Origin: WSZJ01 sp964590435
Lineage (GTDB): Bacteria; Planctomycetota; MHYJ01; WSZJ01
NCBI GenBank assembly: GCA_964590435.1
Contig: CAZPWT010000012.1
Coordinates: 1 to 64,000 of the forward strand
DNA length: 64,000 nt
Reading direction: 5' to 3'
Numbering within the stretch: position 1 is the first letter of the stretch; every line of letters starts with the position of its first letter. A model generated the notes under the pieces. It did not search any database. It was not told the DNA's origin and saw nothing but the letters and a program-made list of their open reading frames with translations. Positions 17,307 to 25,752 of the stretch are shown here, one piece after another. The position numbers and the translations under genes are program-made.

Positions 17307-17578
17307 TACTTCGCCTTCGCCCCGGTGCGCTGCCAGGCGAAGCGCTCGCCGCATTTCTCGCAGGTCAGCGAGTCGCTCTCAGGCTCCCACTTCCGCTGCG
17401 CGCTGCACTTGGGACAGGGGCGCTCGGCCTCCTCGATCAGCATGTTCGGGATGTCGTCCAGGATCGCGTAGCGGCAGCCGCAGGACGGGTTGGCGCAGAG
17501 CAGTTTCCCGGATTCGTGCCGGAGATCGCCCTTGCAGAGCGGGCACGCCAGGATGTCGAGGAGGTCTTTTGAAATCAT
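17306..17578 (-). CDS. UPF0434/Trm112-like zinc-binding protein with extra C-terminal zinc ribbon
   Basis: 90 residues. The first ~50 match the UPF0434/Trm112-like family (LLDILACPLCKGDL, LLCANPSCGCRYAILDDIPNML): small zinc-ribbon proteins, some of which partner with methyltransferases. A second ribbon, CPKC...CEKCGERF (residues ~55-82), follows, which ordinary YcaR-type proteins (~60 aa) lack. It heads a three-gene unit with yidC and mnmE. Confidence 0.8.
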   Translation of the reverse strand: MISKDLLDILACPLCKGDLRHESGKLLCANPSCGCRYAILDDIPNMLIEEAERPCPKCSAQRKWEPESDSLTCEKCGERFAWQRTGAKAK

Positions 17579-17629
17579 TGTGGGGGGAGATGCTAGGGGG
17601 AACCGCAGGGGCTGTCAATTGCTCCGCAA

Positions 17630-17774
17630 TGAGAGCGCGAGAAACACTCGTCCTTCGGCGCGCGACGCCAGCACATCCGGCGCGCGAGAAGGGTGTTCGG
17701 TCGAAAAGAGGCTGACGAGGCGCGCCGGATGGCCGGCGCCGCGCTCCTCCGGCCGACTGTTTCTCGCGCTCTCA
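17630..17774. repeat. Nested inverted repeat, 145 nt
   Basis: A perfect 17-nt outer pair, TGAGAGCGCGAGAAACA at 17630-17646 and its complement at 17758-17774, encloses a perfect 11-12-nt inner pair, CATCCGGCGCG at 17674-17684 with CGCGCCGGATG at 17721-17731. The element fills most of the 320-bp gap between the divergent zinc-protein and ferredoxin genes. It could be a miniature inverted-repeat element or a structured RNA. No open frame is convincing. Confidence 0.75.
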
Positions 17775-17858
17775 CGGTTCTTGCTGAAGGTCTCCGGCCA
17801 CGGCGGCGCACGAAATTATTCGCGCTCTGGGTAATGCCCGCGGCGCGAAACCTTTCGA

Positions 17859-17864
17859 TAGAAT
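17859..17864 (+). promoter_or_regulatory. Putative -10 (TAGAAT) for ferredoxin 1
   Basis: TAGAAT about 35 nt before the ATG at 17899, leaving a leader of roughly 28 nt. No clear -35. Confidence 0.4.
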
Positions 17865-17898
17865 CGCCGCACACTTCCTTCCCCCCGGGACGCACACT

Positions 17899-18228
17899 AT
17901 GGCCGACCGCCGCGACCGCAATCCGAAAAACGCCCCGGGGCGCTTCTATACGGACCGCTCCTGCCGCGACTGCGACTCGTGCCGCCGCCTGGCGCCCGGG
18001 ATTTTCGAGCACGACGTGGCCGGGGGGTACAGCTACGTGAAGCGGCAGCCGGCGACTCCCGGGGAGATTGCGGCGGCGACGCAGGCGAAGAAGCAGTGCG
18101 GGACGGGGGCGATCGGGGACGACGGCGAAGGGCCGCCGGAACCGCCGGCGGCCCGCGAAAAACCGGCGGAGCCGGCCGCCCGGAAGGGGCTGCTGGCGCG
18201 GATCGCGGAGGCGCTCGGGCTGCATTAG
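17899..18228 (+). CDS. Ferredoxin (divergent fourth-Cys region)
   Basis: 109-residue small iron-sulfur protein, paralogue of the next gene: both share GRFYTD-type and GGYSYV segments. Cys ligands: CRDCDSC (C-x2-C-x2-C) and a distant KKQCGTGAIGDDG, where the usual Cys-Pro is Cys-Gly. Four Cys suffice for one [4Fe-4S] cluster. A Pro/Glu/Ala-rich linker and a basic-hydrophobic C-terminal helix (GLLARIAEALGLH) are extra and absent from the paralogue. Partner enzymes are not evident. Confidence 0.8.
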   Translation: MADRRDRNPKNAPGRFYTDRSCRDCDSCRRLAPGIFEHDVAGGYSYVKRQPATPGEIAAATQAKKQCGTGAIGDDGEGPPEPPAAREKPAEPAARKGLLARIAEALGLH

Positions 18229-18270
18229 AAAAGCAAAATCTTTATCTAAGAATTCCTGTCACCACGAATA

Positions 18271-18298
18271 TTGACGCCCGGGGCCAAGTTGTTAGTCT
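18271..18298 (+). promoter_or_regulatory. Putative sigma70-type promoter for ferredoxin 2
   Basis: TTGACG at 18271-18276 and TAGTCT at 18293-18298 are separated by 16 nt; the leader carries GAGGAG shortly before the ATG at 18346. Confidence 0.5.
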
Positions 18299-18345
18299 TT
18301 GAAACTGAACCCTGCGTTGCGGGGATTGAAATCGAGGAGACCACC

Positions 18346-18582
18346 ATGGCCGACAAGAACGACAAGTACCCGACCAACGCCGCCGGCAAGTTCTACACGG
18401 ACACGCAGTGCATCGACTGCGACCTGTGCCGCCAGACGGCTCCCGCGAACTTCACCCGCAACGACGAGGGCGGCTACTCGTACGTCTTCAAGCAGGCGGA
18501 GTCGCCGGAGGAAGAGGAGCAGTGCAAGCAGGCGATGGAGGAGTGCCCGGTCGACGCGATCGGCGACGACGGCGACCAGTAG
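18346..18582 (+). CDS. Ferredoxin
   Basis: 78-residue acidic ferredoxin. Ligands CIDCDLC and the distal ECPVDAIGDDG give a standard [4Fe-4S] set; an additional Cys (EQCKQ) lies before the last ligand. The ATG is set by GAGGAG 6 nt upstream; the in-frame extension upstream has no ferredoxin similarity. It is the second of a tandem pair with the gene at 17899 but has its own promoter and a strong terminator after it. Confidence 0.9.
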   Translation: MADKNDKYPTNAAGKFYTDTQCIDCDLCRQTAPANFTRNDEGGYSYVFKQAESPEEEEQCKQAMEECPVDAIGDDGDQ

Positions 18583-18599
18583 GACGGACGGAACACCGG

Positions 18600-18638
18600 C
18601 AGCCTCCCTGCATCCGTGGGTGCGGGGAGGCTGTTTTT
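18600..18638 (+). terminator. Rho-independent terminator after ferredoxin 2
   Basis: CAGCCTCCC and GGGAGGCTG form a 9-bp GC-rich stem closing a partly paired loop, followed by TTTTTCTT. Confidence 0.88.
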
Positions 18639-18845
18639 CTTGCCCGGGTGTTACCCCGTGGCGCCCGCGAAACACCCGGCGGCCGGCCCGGTCCCCCTTC
18701 GATTCGCGCTAGTGCAAGCGGTCCAAGCGTTTAGGTCCCGGCGGCCGGCTGGCACCCCGGTTGCAATCTCCTCTCCCCCGCCACGGACTTTCCTTCCCCG
18801 ATCCGCGGTCCTCTGTTAGTTTCTCCACCAGCCAAGGAGGCCCCC

Positions 18846-19835
18846 ATGAAACGCTTCTTCGCGTTCTCCGCCGTTGCCGCCGCCGTCGCCGCCATCGCGC
18901 TCACGGCCCCCGCAGGAGGGGACGACGACATCACCGTCGACCCCGTCTGCCAGATGAACATCCACAAGTCCACCGCCGCTTTCTTCGAGGACTTCCAGGG
19001 CGAGCGCTACTTCTTCTGCAACCAGAATTGCTTCAACCTGTTCAAGGAGAACCGCGGCCGCTACGCCGGCGCCGTGCAGTTCATGCGCGGCAAGACCTGG
19101 AGCGCCCGGTATTTCTCGAACCCCGCGAAGGTGTTCTCCGGGCAGGACATGAAGTTCTACGTCCAGGTCGAGAAAGCCAAGGCCGAGGCCAAGGGCAAGC
19201 CGACGAAGATCGACGTCACCGAGTGCGAGGCGATCGCGGAGCTCGCCGGCGGCCGCACGACCACGTCCAACCCGAAATTGACCTTCAAGGCCATGCGGGA
19301 AGAAGGCATCTTCCGCGCCGATTGCCGCTTCGCAGCCCCCGGCCGCCTCCGACTGAAGGTGAAAGTGACGTTCGACGACGGCGAGTTCGACGAGGTCGAG
19401 TTCAAGCTCCCGGTGGTCGCGGGCGAGAGCGAGGACACCGGGCACGAATTCGACGGGAAGCGCGTCGACATGATCATCCAGCACGAGACGATGAGGAAGA
19501 CGGGCAAGTACTGGACGCGGACGTGGAAGGCGCTGGAAGCGGGGAACATGGAGGACGCGAAGAAGAATTTCACGCTGGTGAAGAACTACCAGAAGATCAT
19601 CGAGCACATGTTCCCGCACGTTCACGAGGACGACATCGACGAGTTCAAGAAGCTGAACGAGGGCTACGCCGCGGCCCTCGCCGAGATGGAGCCCGTGATG
19701 GCCGGGAAGGACGTGGACAAGGCGCGCGAGGCGTGGATGAACATGGACGCGCTTCAGTGCACCGAATGCCACATGAAGTTCCGCTGGTCGACGTTTTCGG
19801 ACGTGAACCGGTATCCGGTTCGCAACGGGAAATAG
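18846..19835 (+). CDS. Exported YHS-domain protein with one haem c motif
   Basis: 329 residues. A signal peptide (1-~24) precedes a YHS domain (VDPVCQMNI...ERYFFCNQNCFNLF), a metal-linked module seen in copper-handling proteins. A middle beta domain (~110-215) resembles an exported beta-sandwich; the C-terminal helical part (~215-329) ends in CTECHMKF, a single c-type haem site, in a cytochrome c'-like helical context (RKTGKYWTRTWKALEAG onward). AAGGAGG precedes the ATG. The dihaem cytochrome gene follows at 33 bp, so the pair probably forms one periplasmic redox unit. Confidence 0.8.
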   Translation: MKRFFAFSAVAAAVAAIALTAPAGGDDDITVDPVCQMNIHKSTAAFFEDFQGERYFFCNQNCFNLFKENRGRYAGAVQFMRGKTWSARYFSNPAKVFSGQDMKFYVQVEKAKAEAKGKPTKIDVTECEAIAELAGGRTTTSNPKLTFKAMREEGIFRADCRFAAPGRLRLKVKVTFDDGEFDEVEFKLPVVAGESEDTGHEFDGKRVDMIIQHETMRKTGKYWTRTWKALEAGNMEDAKKNFTLVKNYQKIIEHMFPHVHEDDIDEFKKLNEGYAAALAEMEPVMAGKDVDKAREAWMNMDALQCTECHMKFRWSTFSDVNRYPVRNGK

Positions 19836-19868
19836 GGACATTCGGGAAACCCGCGGGAGTGGAGTTCG

Positions 19869-21152
19869 ATGAAAAAACCGGTGGCTGGGGCGATCGTGGC
19901 GGTGCTGGTGATCGGGCTGGTGGTGGTGGCGCTGAAGCTGAAGGGTGGGCCGGGAAAGAGCGGCCAGAACATCCTGGTGGAACTGCGCGCGAAGCCCGGT
20001 AACCCGGATTCGGCGGTGAGCCCCGAATACGGGCAGGAGATGTACGAGGACAACTGCACTTCGTGCCACGGATGGCGCGGCGAGGGTGACGGGACGGCGG
20101 ACAAGTACCTGTGGCGCCGCCCGCGCAACATCGCGGACGGCTCTTACATGAACGGCCGGACCGACGCGCAGCTGCTGGACGTGATCGGCAACGGCGGGCG
20201 CGACTCGAAGGCGCAGCTCTCGCGCATCATGCCGTCGTGGAGCACGACGTTTAACGCGCACCAGCAGGAGGACATCGTCGCGTGGGTGCGCCGACTGCAC
20301 CCGACCATCACCGATTTCGTCAACGCGGGCGACTACACCAGCCACGAGACCGTGCTGTCCGCCGCGCGCGCCGAGCAGGTGAAGGCCAAGGCCGGCTCCG
20401 ACCTAGTCCCAGGCGATGCCACCGTGACCGTTTTCGCCGTCTGGTCCGACAAGAAAGGCCGCGCCCTCCGCGTCGACGAGCCCTGCCCCGCCCCCGGGAC
20501 CGCCGGCCTCGCCGGTTACGTCGCGTTCACCCGCATCGAGATCCCGGGCGGGAAGCGCGTCTCGATCGGCGTGGCGATCAGCCCGGGCGAAAAGAAGGTG
20601 CACAAGGCCGCGGTGTTCGAGCGGATCGTCCTCCTGAGCGGGACGGCCCGCGACGAGAATTCGGTCGATTCGTTCGTCAAGTCGTTCGAGGGCGCGGGCG
20701 ACGGCATCTCGGGCGTCAATCCCGCGGCCATCCCCGGCCAGGACGACCTCTGCAAGGCGCTGGCGGGGGGCGTGAAGCGGCTGTACTGGCGGCTCCTGAT
20801 GGGGATCGAGCAGGACCGCGAGGACTGGGACGACATCAAGGCCGGGAAGATGCCGAACGCGACGCACCCCGGGCGCGAGATTTACGACCGCATGAAGTGC
20901 GCGGAGTGCCACGGGCCGACGGGGCGCTCGAAGGGCCCGGGCGTGTCCGCCAAGGAGTTCGTCGCGGCGAACCTCGCCGACGGCGTGCGGATGAGCGAGC
21001 TGACCGACTCGTACCTCATGGACCTGCTCGAGAACGGCGGCCCGGCGATGAACATCAGCGGGACCATGCCGAGCTACTCGACGCAGCTCTCGAAGGACGA
21101 GATGAAGACGCTCGTCGAGTACCTGCGCACGCTGGCGACGGAAAAGAAGTAG
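19869..21152 (+). CDS. Membrane-anchored dihaem cytochrome c
   Basis: 427 residues with an N-terminal signal anchor (5-23). Two cytochrome c domains flank a beta-rich domain: the first has CTSCHGWRGEGDG with a distal RIMPSW Met ligand (~55-140), the second CAECHGPTGRSKG with GTMPSY (~330-425). The middle domain (~175-300) includes a stretch GYVAFTRIEIPGGKRVSIGV that might bind a ligand, but no family was recognised. Expected location is the periplasmic face. It follows the YHS/haem gene and probably exchanges electrons with it. Confidence 0.82.
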   Translation: MKKPVAGAIVAVLVIGLVVVALKLKGGPGKSGQNILVELRAKPGNPDSAVSPEYGQEMYEDNCTSCHGWRGEGDGTADKYLWRRPRNIADGSYMNGRTDAQLLDVIGNGGRDSKAQLSRIMPSWSTTFNAHQQEDIVAWVRRLHPTITDFVNAGDYTSHETVLSAARAEQVKAKAGSDLVPGDATVTVFAVWSDKKGRALRVDEPCPAPGTAGLAGYVAFTRIEIPGGKRVSIGVAISPGEKKVHKAAVFERIVLLSGTARDENSVDSFVKSFEGAGDGISGVNPAAIPGQDDLCKALAGGVKRLYWRLLMGIEQDREDWDDIKAGKMPNATHPGREIYDRMKCAECHGPTGRSKGPGVSAKEFVAANLADGVRMSELTDSYLMDLLENGGPAMNISGTMPSYSTQLSKDEMKTLVEYLRTLATEKK

Positions 21153-21155
21153 GGC

Positions 21156-22598
21156 CTACTTCGCGGGAAGCGGTACGACCACCATCACGCCGTGCGAGCG
21201 GCGGACGGCCGCTTCTCCTTCGGTGACGGGCTCCTCGTCCGCGAAGGCGACGAAGTAACGCCCGTCGTGATCCGCCCGGCGCCACCAGAGTTCGCAGATG
21301 CGGCGCCAGGGTGACGCCCCGAGCCGCGTGCGGACGTCGCTCATGCGGAGGTCGCCCTCCGCGGCGCCGGATGAGCCCGCCGGCAGGTCGCCGATCCACG
21401 CCGCGCGGCCGCCCTGGACCACGAACGCGCTTCGCAGGTCGCGGGAGGACTCGTTGATGACCCGCTCCCCTTCGGCCCGGAGCGAACCCGGGACGGCGCG
21501 ATGCGACGTGCGCATGACGGCGATCGTGGCGCCGGCGTCGGCGTTCCCGGCGGATGCGACGAAGCCGTCCGCGTCCTGCCGGATGAGCACGGCGCGTTCG
21601 AGCGCGTCGTGCCGCGAGAAGAACACGGGATCCGGGGCGAGCCCGGGGGCGAACCGGTACGCCGGCCGGCCTTTGACCGGCGACGTCGCGGCCGTAATCT
21701 CCACCCGGTCCGCTTCGCGCCCGCGCACGAACTCGATCGCGAACGACTCGCGCAGCGCCAGCGTCGGCGGCGCGGCCAGCGGTGCGAGGGACGCGCCCGC
21801 GGCGAGAAGGGCCGCCGCGATCGCGCCCCGGAAGCGGGCGCTTCCCGGCACGAGCGCCGCGGCCAGCGCCGCAAGCAGCACCGGCGCCAGCGCGAACCCG
21901 AACAGCCGAGCCAGGTACGGCCGCGCCCCCGCGGCCCACGGCGGCCGCTCGAAGACCGCGTAGGCGTCCTCGCCCCACGAAGCGTCGTCCCGCGGGTCGA
22001 CGCGTCCTTCCCACGCCTTGCCGCCTTCGCCGACCCAGAGGATCGCGCCGCCCCGGGCACGGAAAACCGCCAGTCCCGGCAGCGACGCCGTGAACGCCTC
22101 CCGGTCCGGCCCGCGATCCTGCAGCACGACCGCGTCCACGGCGGCGAACAGGTCGGGCGAGGCGTCCTTCGGGAACTCCGCAAAGAAAAACCTCGAGCCC
22201 GGCGGGAAATCCATCTTGTACTTGTCCGCGCGCCGGCCGACCGCCGCCTTCTCCGACGCCACCAGCGCCTCCCCCGGTCCCGGCTCCTTCGCCTCCAGCG
22301 CGAGCGTCCCCGACTCCGCCCCGGCCCGCCACGTGACCGCCGGCTCGCCGTAGAACACGAACACCCCGCGCAACTCCGCCGACCCGCGCGCCGGCAGGTC
22401 CAGCGGATAGACGCGCTTCACGGGCCCCCCGTCCAGCTCCAGGTCCCCGCGGAACGCCGCTTCGCCCGACACGCGCACGACGAGCGGCGCCGGCCGCCCG
22501 CGGCGCGCCAGCCTGTCGAAGCCGAACGACACGACCTCCACCGTCAGCGCGGGGGCCGGAAGCGCGGACAGCAGGAGGATCGCCAGGACGCGCTTCAT
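21156..22598 (-). CDS. Membrane-anchored protein of unknown function
   Basis: 480 residues: signal peptide (1-18), a beta-rich extracytoplasmic domain with a Rossmann-like part (VDAVVLQDRGPDREAF; GGAILWVGEGG), two close hydrophobic helices at ~215-260, and a second extracytoplasmic beta domain (~260-480). The split by a mid-protein helix pair resembles BatA/GATase-like surface proteins, but I cannot name a family. The start is fixed by a 4-nt ATGA overlap with the upstream gene at 22595. Confidence 0.6.
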   Translation of the reverse strand: MKRVLAILLLSALPAPALTVEVVSFGFDRLARRGRPAPLVVRVSGEAAFRGDLELDGGPVKRVYPLDLPARGSAELRGVFVFYGEPAVTWRAGAESGTLALEAKEPGPGEALVASEKAAVGRRADKYKMDFPPGSRFFFAEFPKDASPDLFAAVDAVVLQDRGPDREAFTASLPGLAVFRARGGAILWVGEGGKAWEGRVDPRDDASWGEDAYAVFERPPWAAGARPYLARLFGFALAPVLLAALAAALVPGSARFRGAIAAALLAAGASLAPLAAPPTLALRESFAIEFVRGREADRVEITAATSPVKGRPAYRFAPGLAPDPVFFSRHDALERAVLIRQDADGFVASAGNADAGATIAVMRTSHRAVPGSLRAEGERVINESSRDLRSAFVVQGGRAAWIGDLPAGSSGAAEGDLRMSDVRTRLGASPWRRICELWWRRADHDGRYFVAFADEEPVTEGEAAVRRSHGVMVVVPLPAK

Positions 22599-23179
22599 GC
22601 AGCCTCCGCTTTCCCGGCGCGCAGCCGGCGGGAGACGACGGCGCCGCCGGCGAACAGCAACGAGAGCAGCAGGAGCCACGGGTGAGCGCCGATGGTGAAG
22701 GCGGGGCCGGGGAGGGAGCCTGCGGCGCCCGAGAGCATCCGGGCGACGGGCCCGAGGGCGAGCCCGGCGAACGCGACGGTCGCCGCGGCGCGGGCGATTT
22801 CCTCGCCACCGATGCGCGCGGCCCAGGCGAGCGTCCCGCCGGCCGCCCACGCGGCGAGGAGCGGCCAGAGCCGGCGGAGGGCCTCGCCTGCGGGAAGGGG
22901 CGCGAGGGCGAGCGAGGCGGACACGAACGGCGCCGCGGCGAGGAGCAGGAGCGCGCCGCGTCCGGCGATGCCGAGCGTTTCGTCGCGCAGCGGCAGGAGT
23001 TCTTCGCGCGGACGCCCTTCCAGGAGCGGCCACACGACCAGCAGGAAGCACGCGGCGGTGCCGGCGGCCCAGGGGAGGAGGTCGCCCGGCGCACGGCCCT
23101 CGGGGGACAGGGGCGCCCAGAAGAACGCGGCGACCGCGAGTCCCTCGACGAGCGCGAACGCGAGAAGCAGACGGCTCAT
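22595..23179 (-). CDS. Small polytopic membrane protein, unknown
   Basis: 194 residues with about five to six hydrophobic helices and almost no soluble part, ending in a basic tail (RRLRAGKAEAA). It is translationally coupled to the next gene (22598) and the two are likely partners. No family recognised. Confidence 0.6.
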   Translation of the reverse strand: MSRLLLAFALVEGLAVAAFFWAPLSPEGRAPGDLLPWAAGTAACFLLVVWPLLEGRPREELLPLRDETLGIAGRGALLLLAAAPFVSASLALAPLPAGEALRRLWPLLAAWAAGGTLAWAARIGGEEIARAAATVAFAGLALGPVARMLSGAAGSLPGPAFTIGAHPWLLLLSLLFAGGAVVSRRLRAGKAEAA

Positions 23180-23252
23180 GCGCCTCCTGAAACAGGAACG
23201 GGCCGGCGCGATGGCCGGCCCGTCTAGTAAACGCTCGTCAGCCCCCGGGGTT

Positions 23253-24122
23253 CTACTTTCTCATGATGACGACCGGGTCGTCGAACTGCACCTTCACGCG
23301 CCCGACGCCCTTGAGGCGCGGCTGGCTCATGAGCACGCCCTTGAGATTGCGGACTTTCTCGTCGACGCTCAGCTCGCCGTACTCGCGCGTCGCGGGCGAC
23401 CGGCCCCACTCGATCGGCACGCTGTCCTCCGCGTGTAGCACGACTTCCGTCTCGCGCCCGCCGCGGCCGACCCGCGCCACGTCGATCGCGTTCACCGTCA
23501 TCATCCGGTCCACGCGGTTGTCCACGAGCGCCGACGCCACGCCGACCGCCGCGTCTATCCCCGCGTCCGACCACTTCTTGCCCGCCTCCGGCGGCGCCGT
23601 CTTCACGCCCAGCACACGGCAGACCGTGAACGAGAACTTCGGCACCTGCGTATACGTCCCCGGAATCCGCACCGCGTCCTTGTCGACCAGCACGAACTGG
23701 CCCTTCATCTCCACGGCCACCAGAGGCTTGCGCATCTCGACTTTGACGCGAAGGGTGTTCGGGAATTCCTTCTGCACGCCCAGGACCTTGGCGACCCACG
23801 GGTTCTGCGCGTAGTGCTCGGTGACGTGCTTCGTCAGGTCGGGGTCGAAGATCGACATCTTGCCGGTGAGCGGCCCGGTCGTCTTGAACTCGCTCACGAG
23901 CCCGTCCCCCGCCCACTCCGGCCGGTCGGCCACATGGAGCGTCGACAGGTCGATCGTGTAGTTGTCGTCCGTCATCAGGTACGCGTACACCGACCGGTGG
24001 ATCAGCACCAGCATGAACAGCCCGAGGCCCGCGACGGTCGCCGAGAACCCGTACTTGGCGGCAAATCCCTGCGGTTTCTCCGGCGAAGCGGCCTTCTTCT
24101 CGACGGCGGTTTCAGTCGGCAT
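23253..24122 (-). CDS. FtsQ-like POTRA-domain membrane protein
   Basis: 289 residues: cytoplasmic tail (1-30), one transmembrane helix (~34-50), then a POTRA/FtsQ-like extracytoplasmic region. MSIFDPDLTKHVTEHYAQNP, VLGVQKEFPNTLRVKVEMRKPLVAVEM and FVLVDKDAVRIPG follow the order seen in FtsQ/DivIB (POTRA strand-helix units, then the beta domain opening with 'vD..G.v'). FtsQ links early and late divisome proteins, but no mur/fts cluster is nearby, so it may be an FtsQ-like paralogue. GGAG in the leader supports the ATG at 24122. Confidence 0.65.
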   Translation of the reverse strand: MPTETAVEKKAASPEKPQGFAAKYGFSATVAGLGLFMLVLIHRSVYAYLMTDDNYTIDLSTLHVADRPEWAGDGLVSEFKTTGPLTGKMSIFDPDLTKHVTEHYAQNPWVAKVLGVQKEFPNTLRVKVEMRKPLVAVEMKGQFVLVDKDAVRIPGTYTQVPKFSFTVCRVLGVKTAPPEAGKKWSDAGIDAAVGVASALVDNRVDRMMTVNAIDVARVGRGGRETEVVLHAEDSVPIEWGRSPATREYGELSVDEKVRNLKGVLMSQPRLKGVGRVKVQFDDPVVIMRK

Positions 24123-24221
24123 GAGGTCTCCTCTGCGGGGGATCCGCATTCCCTGTATCGGCAAACGACCCGCGTTGAGTTGAGCGGTGATTGCCCGGGG
24201 CGCTGGCCGGGTGGAATGGCG

Positions 24222-24299
24222 AGTTCGGAGATGGGAGTCCGGAGACGGGAGTACGCGTTCAGGACGCTTCTCCCATCTCCGGACTCCCGTCTCCGAACT
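24222..24299. repeat. Heptad-repeat inverted element, GGAGACG type
   Basis: Two 30-nt arms (24222-24251 and 24270-24299) are complementary except at two G-U-type positions; each is a 7-nt tandem (TTCGGAG, AYGGGAG, TCCGGAG, AYGGGAG). The 18-nt loop is TACGCGTTCAGGACGCTT. It lies between two divergent genes, so it is not a simple terminator. The unit AGTTCGGAGACGGGAG recurs at 45284-45299. Confidence 0.8.
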
Positions 24300-24345
24300 G
24301 GCCTTTTCGAAGGGCATCGAACTCGCCAACCGGGCGGGCAGTGAC

Positions 24346-24351
24346 TACGAT
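24346..24351 (+). promoter_or_regulatory. Putative -10 (TACGAT), leaderless arrangement
   Basis: TACGAT is followed by exactly six C residues and then the ATG at 24358. No Shine-Dalgarno site can fit. Confidence 0.5.
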
Positions 24352-24357
24352 CCCCCC

Positions 24358-25752
24358 ATGCACTCCCTCCCCGCCGCCGTAGTCGTCGAACTGCGCGACG
24401 CCGTCGGACGCGAGAACCTCATCGTGGACCGCGAGCCGCTCGAGAAGTACGCGAGCGACGAAACCGAGGACCTCGTCTTCTGGCCCGCCGTCGCCGTCAC
24501 GCCGACGACGACAGCCCAGGTCAGCGCCGTCATGAAGATCGCTTCGAAGCACGGCATCCCCGTCACTCCGCGCGGCGCCGGGACCGGGCTCAGCGGCGGG
24601 GCGCTTCCCGTCAAAGGCGGAATCGCGCTCTCGCTCGAGAAAATGAACCGCATCCTCGAGATCGACAAGGCCAACCTCATGGCCGTCGTCGAGCCGGGCG
24701 TGATCACGCAGGTCATGCAGGAGGCCGTGGAGAAGGAAGGCCTGTTCTACCCGCCCGACCCCGCGTCGCGCGGCAGCTGCATGATCGGCGGCAACGTCGC
24801 CGAGTGCGCCGGCGGCCCGCGGGCGCTGAAATACGGCGTCACGAAGGACTGGATCCTCGGGCTGGAAGCGGTTCTGGCGGACGGCACCGTCATCAACACC
24901 GGCGGCAAGCTGCTCAAGAACGTGACGGGCTACAACATCACGCAACTGCTCGTGGGCAGCGAAGGCACGCTCGCGGTCGTCACGAAGATCATCGTCAAAC
25001 TGATCCCGTACCCGCCGTACCGCAGCACCCTCGTCGCCACCTTCGACTCCCTCGAAGGCGCCGCCGTCGCGCTCACGAAAATCTTCGAAGCCCGCATCAT
25101 CCCCTGCGCCACCGAGTTTATGGAGTCCGCCGCCATCCAGGCCGCCGCGAAAAAGCGCGGGAAGCACTTCCCCGGCATGGAAGCCGCCGCCACCCTGCTC
25201 ATCGAGGTCGACGGCTACGACAAGGACCTCGTCCAGAAGGACGGCGAGCGCACCGGCGAGGTCTGCCTCGAGAACAACGCGCTCGACGTCATCGTCGCCG
25301 ACTCCCCCACTCAGCAGAAAGACATGTGGGACATGCGCCGCGCGATCGGCGAGGCGGTGAAGGGGCTGTCGATCTACAAGGAAGAGGACACGGTCGTGCC
25401 GCGCGCGAATTTGCCGGCGCTGATGCGCGCGCTCGACGAAATCAAGAAGCGCCACGGCCTGACAACGATCTGCTACGGCCACGCCGGCGACGGCAACATC
25501 CACGTGAACATCCTGAAGATGGCGATGAGCGACAAGGACTGGGAGGAGAAGCTGCCGCCCGCGATCCGTGAGATTTTCACGGAGGTCGTCAGGCTCGGCG
25601 GGACGATCAGCGGTGAGCACGGCATCGGGTACGTGCAGCGGGAGTGGCTGCCGATCGCGATGACGAAGGAAGAGATTGAGCTGATGCGGCGGGTGAAGGC
25701 GGCGTTTGATCCGAAGGGACTGCTCAATCCGGAGAAGGTCATCCCCCAATGA
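24358..25752 (+). CDS. glcD: FAD-linked oxidase, GlcD / D-lactate dehydrogenase family
   Basis: 464 residues, normal length. FAD-binding PCMH domain with VTPRGAGTGLSGGALP and LLVGSEGTLAVVTKI, and the C-terminal oxidase domain with YGHAGDGNIHVNI and the metal/substrate GEHGIGYVQ. Oxidises a 2-hydroxyacid such as glycolate or D-lactate. GlcE/GlcF partners are not adjacent, so it may act alone like D-lactate dehydrogenases with their own acceptor. The ATG at 24358 is set by the upstream -10 and by the family N-terminus; an in-frame extension through the repeat element is not credible. Confidence 0.88.
   Translation: MHSLPAAVVVELRDAVGRENLIVDREPLEKYASDETEDLVFWPAVAVTPTTTAQVSAVMKIASKHGIPVTPRGAGTGLSGGALPVKGGIALSLEKMNRILEIDKANLMAVVEPGVITQVMQEAVEKEGLFYPPDPASRGSCMIGGNVAECAGGPRALKYGVTKDWILGLEAVLADGTVINTGGKLLKNVTGYNITQLLVGSEGTLAVVTKIIVKLIPYPPYRSTLVATFDSLEGAAVALTKIFEARIIPCATEFMESAAIQAAAKKRGKHFPGMEAAATLLIEVDGYDKDLVQKDGERTGEVCLENNALDVIVADSPTQQKDMWDMRRAIGEAVKGLSIYKEEDTVVPRANLPALMRALDEIKKRHGLTTICYGHAGDGNIHVNILKMAMSDKDWEEKLPPAIREIFTEVVRLGGTISGEHGIGYVQREWLPIAMTKEEIELMRRVKAAFDPKGLLNPEKVIPQ

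Noticed and set aside
14700..17471. Long plus-strand frame opposite mnmE and yidC
   Set aside because: Composition is a mirror of the coding strand, with no domain, and mnmE/yidC are certain.
24187..24357. N-terminal extension of the GlcD-like protein through the inverted repeat
   Set aside because: It would translate repeat DNA, is not part of the family, and a leaderless -10 sits 6 nt before the ATG at 24358.
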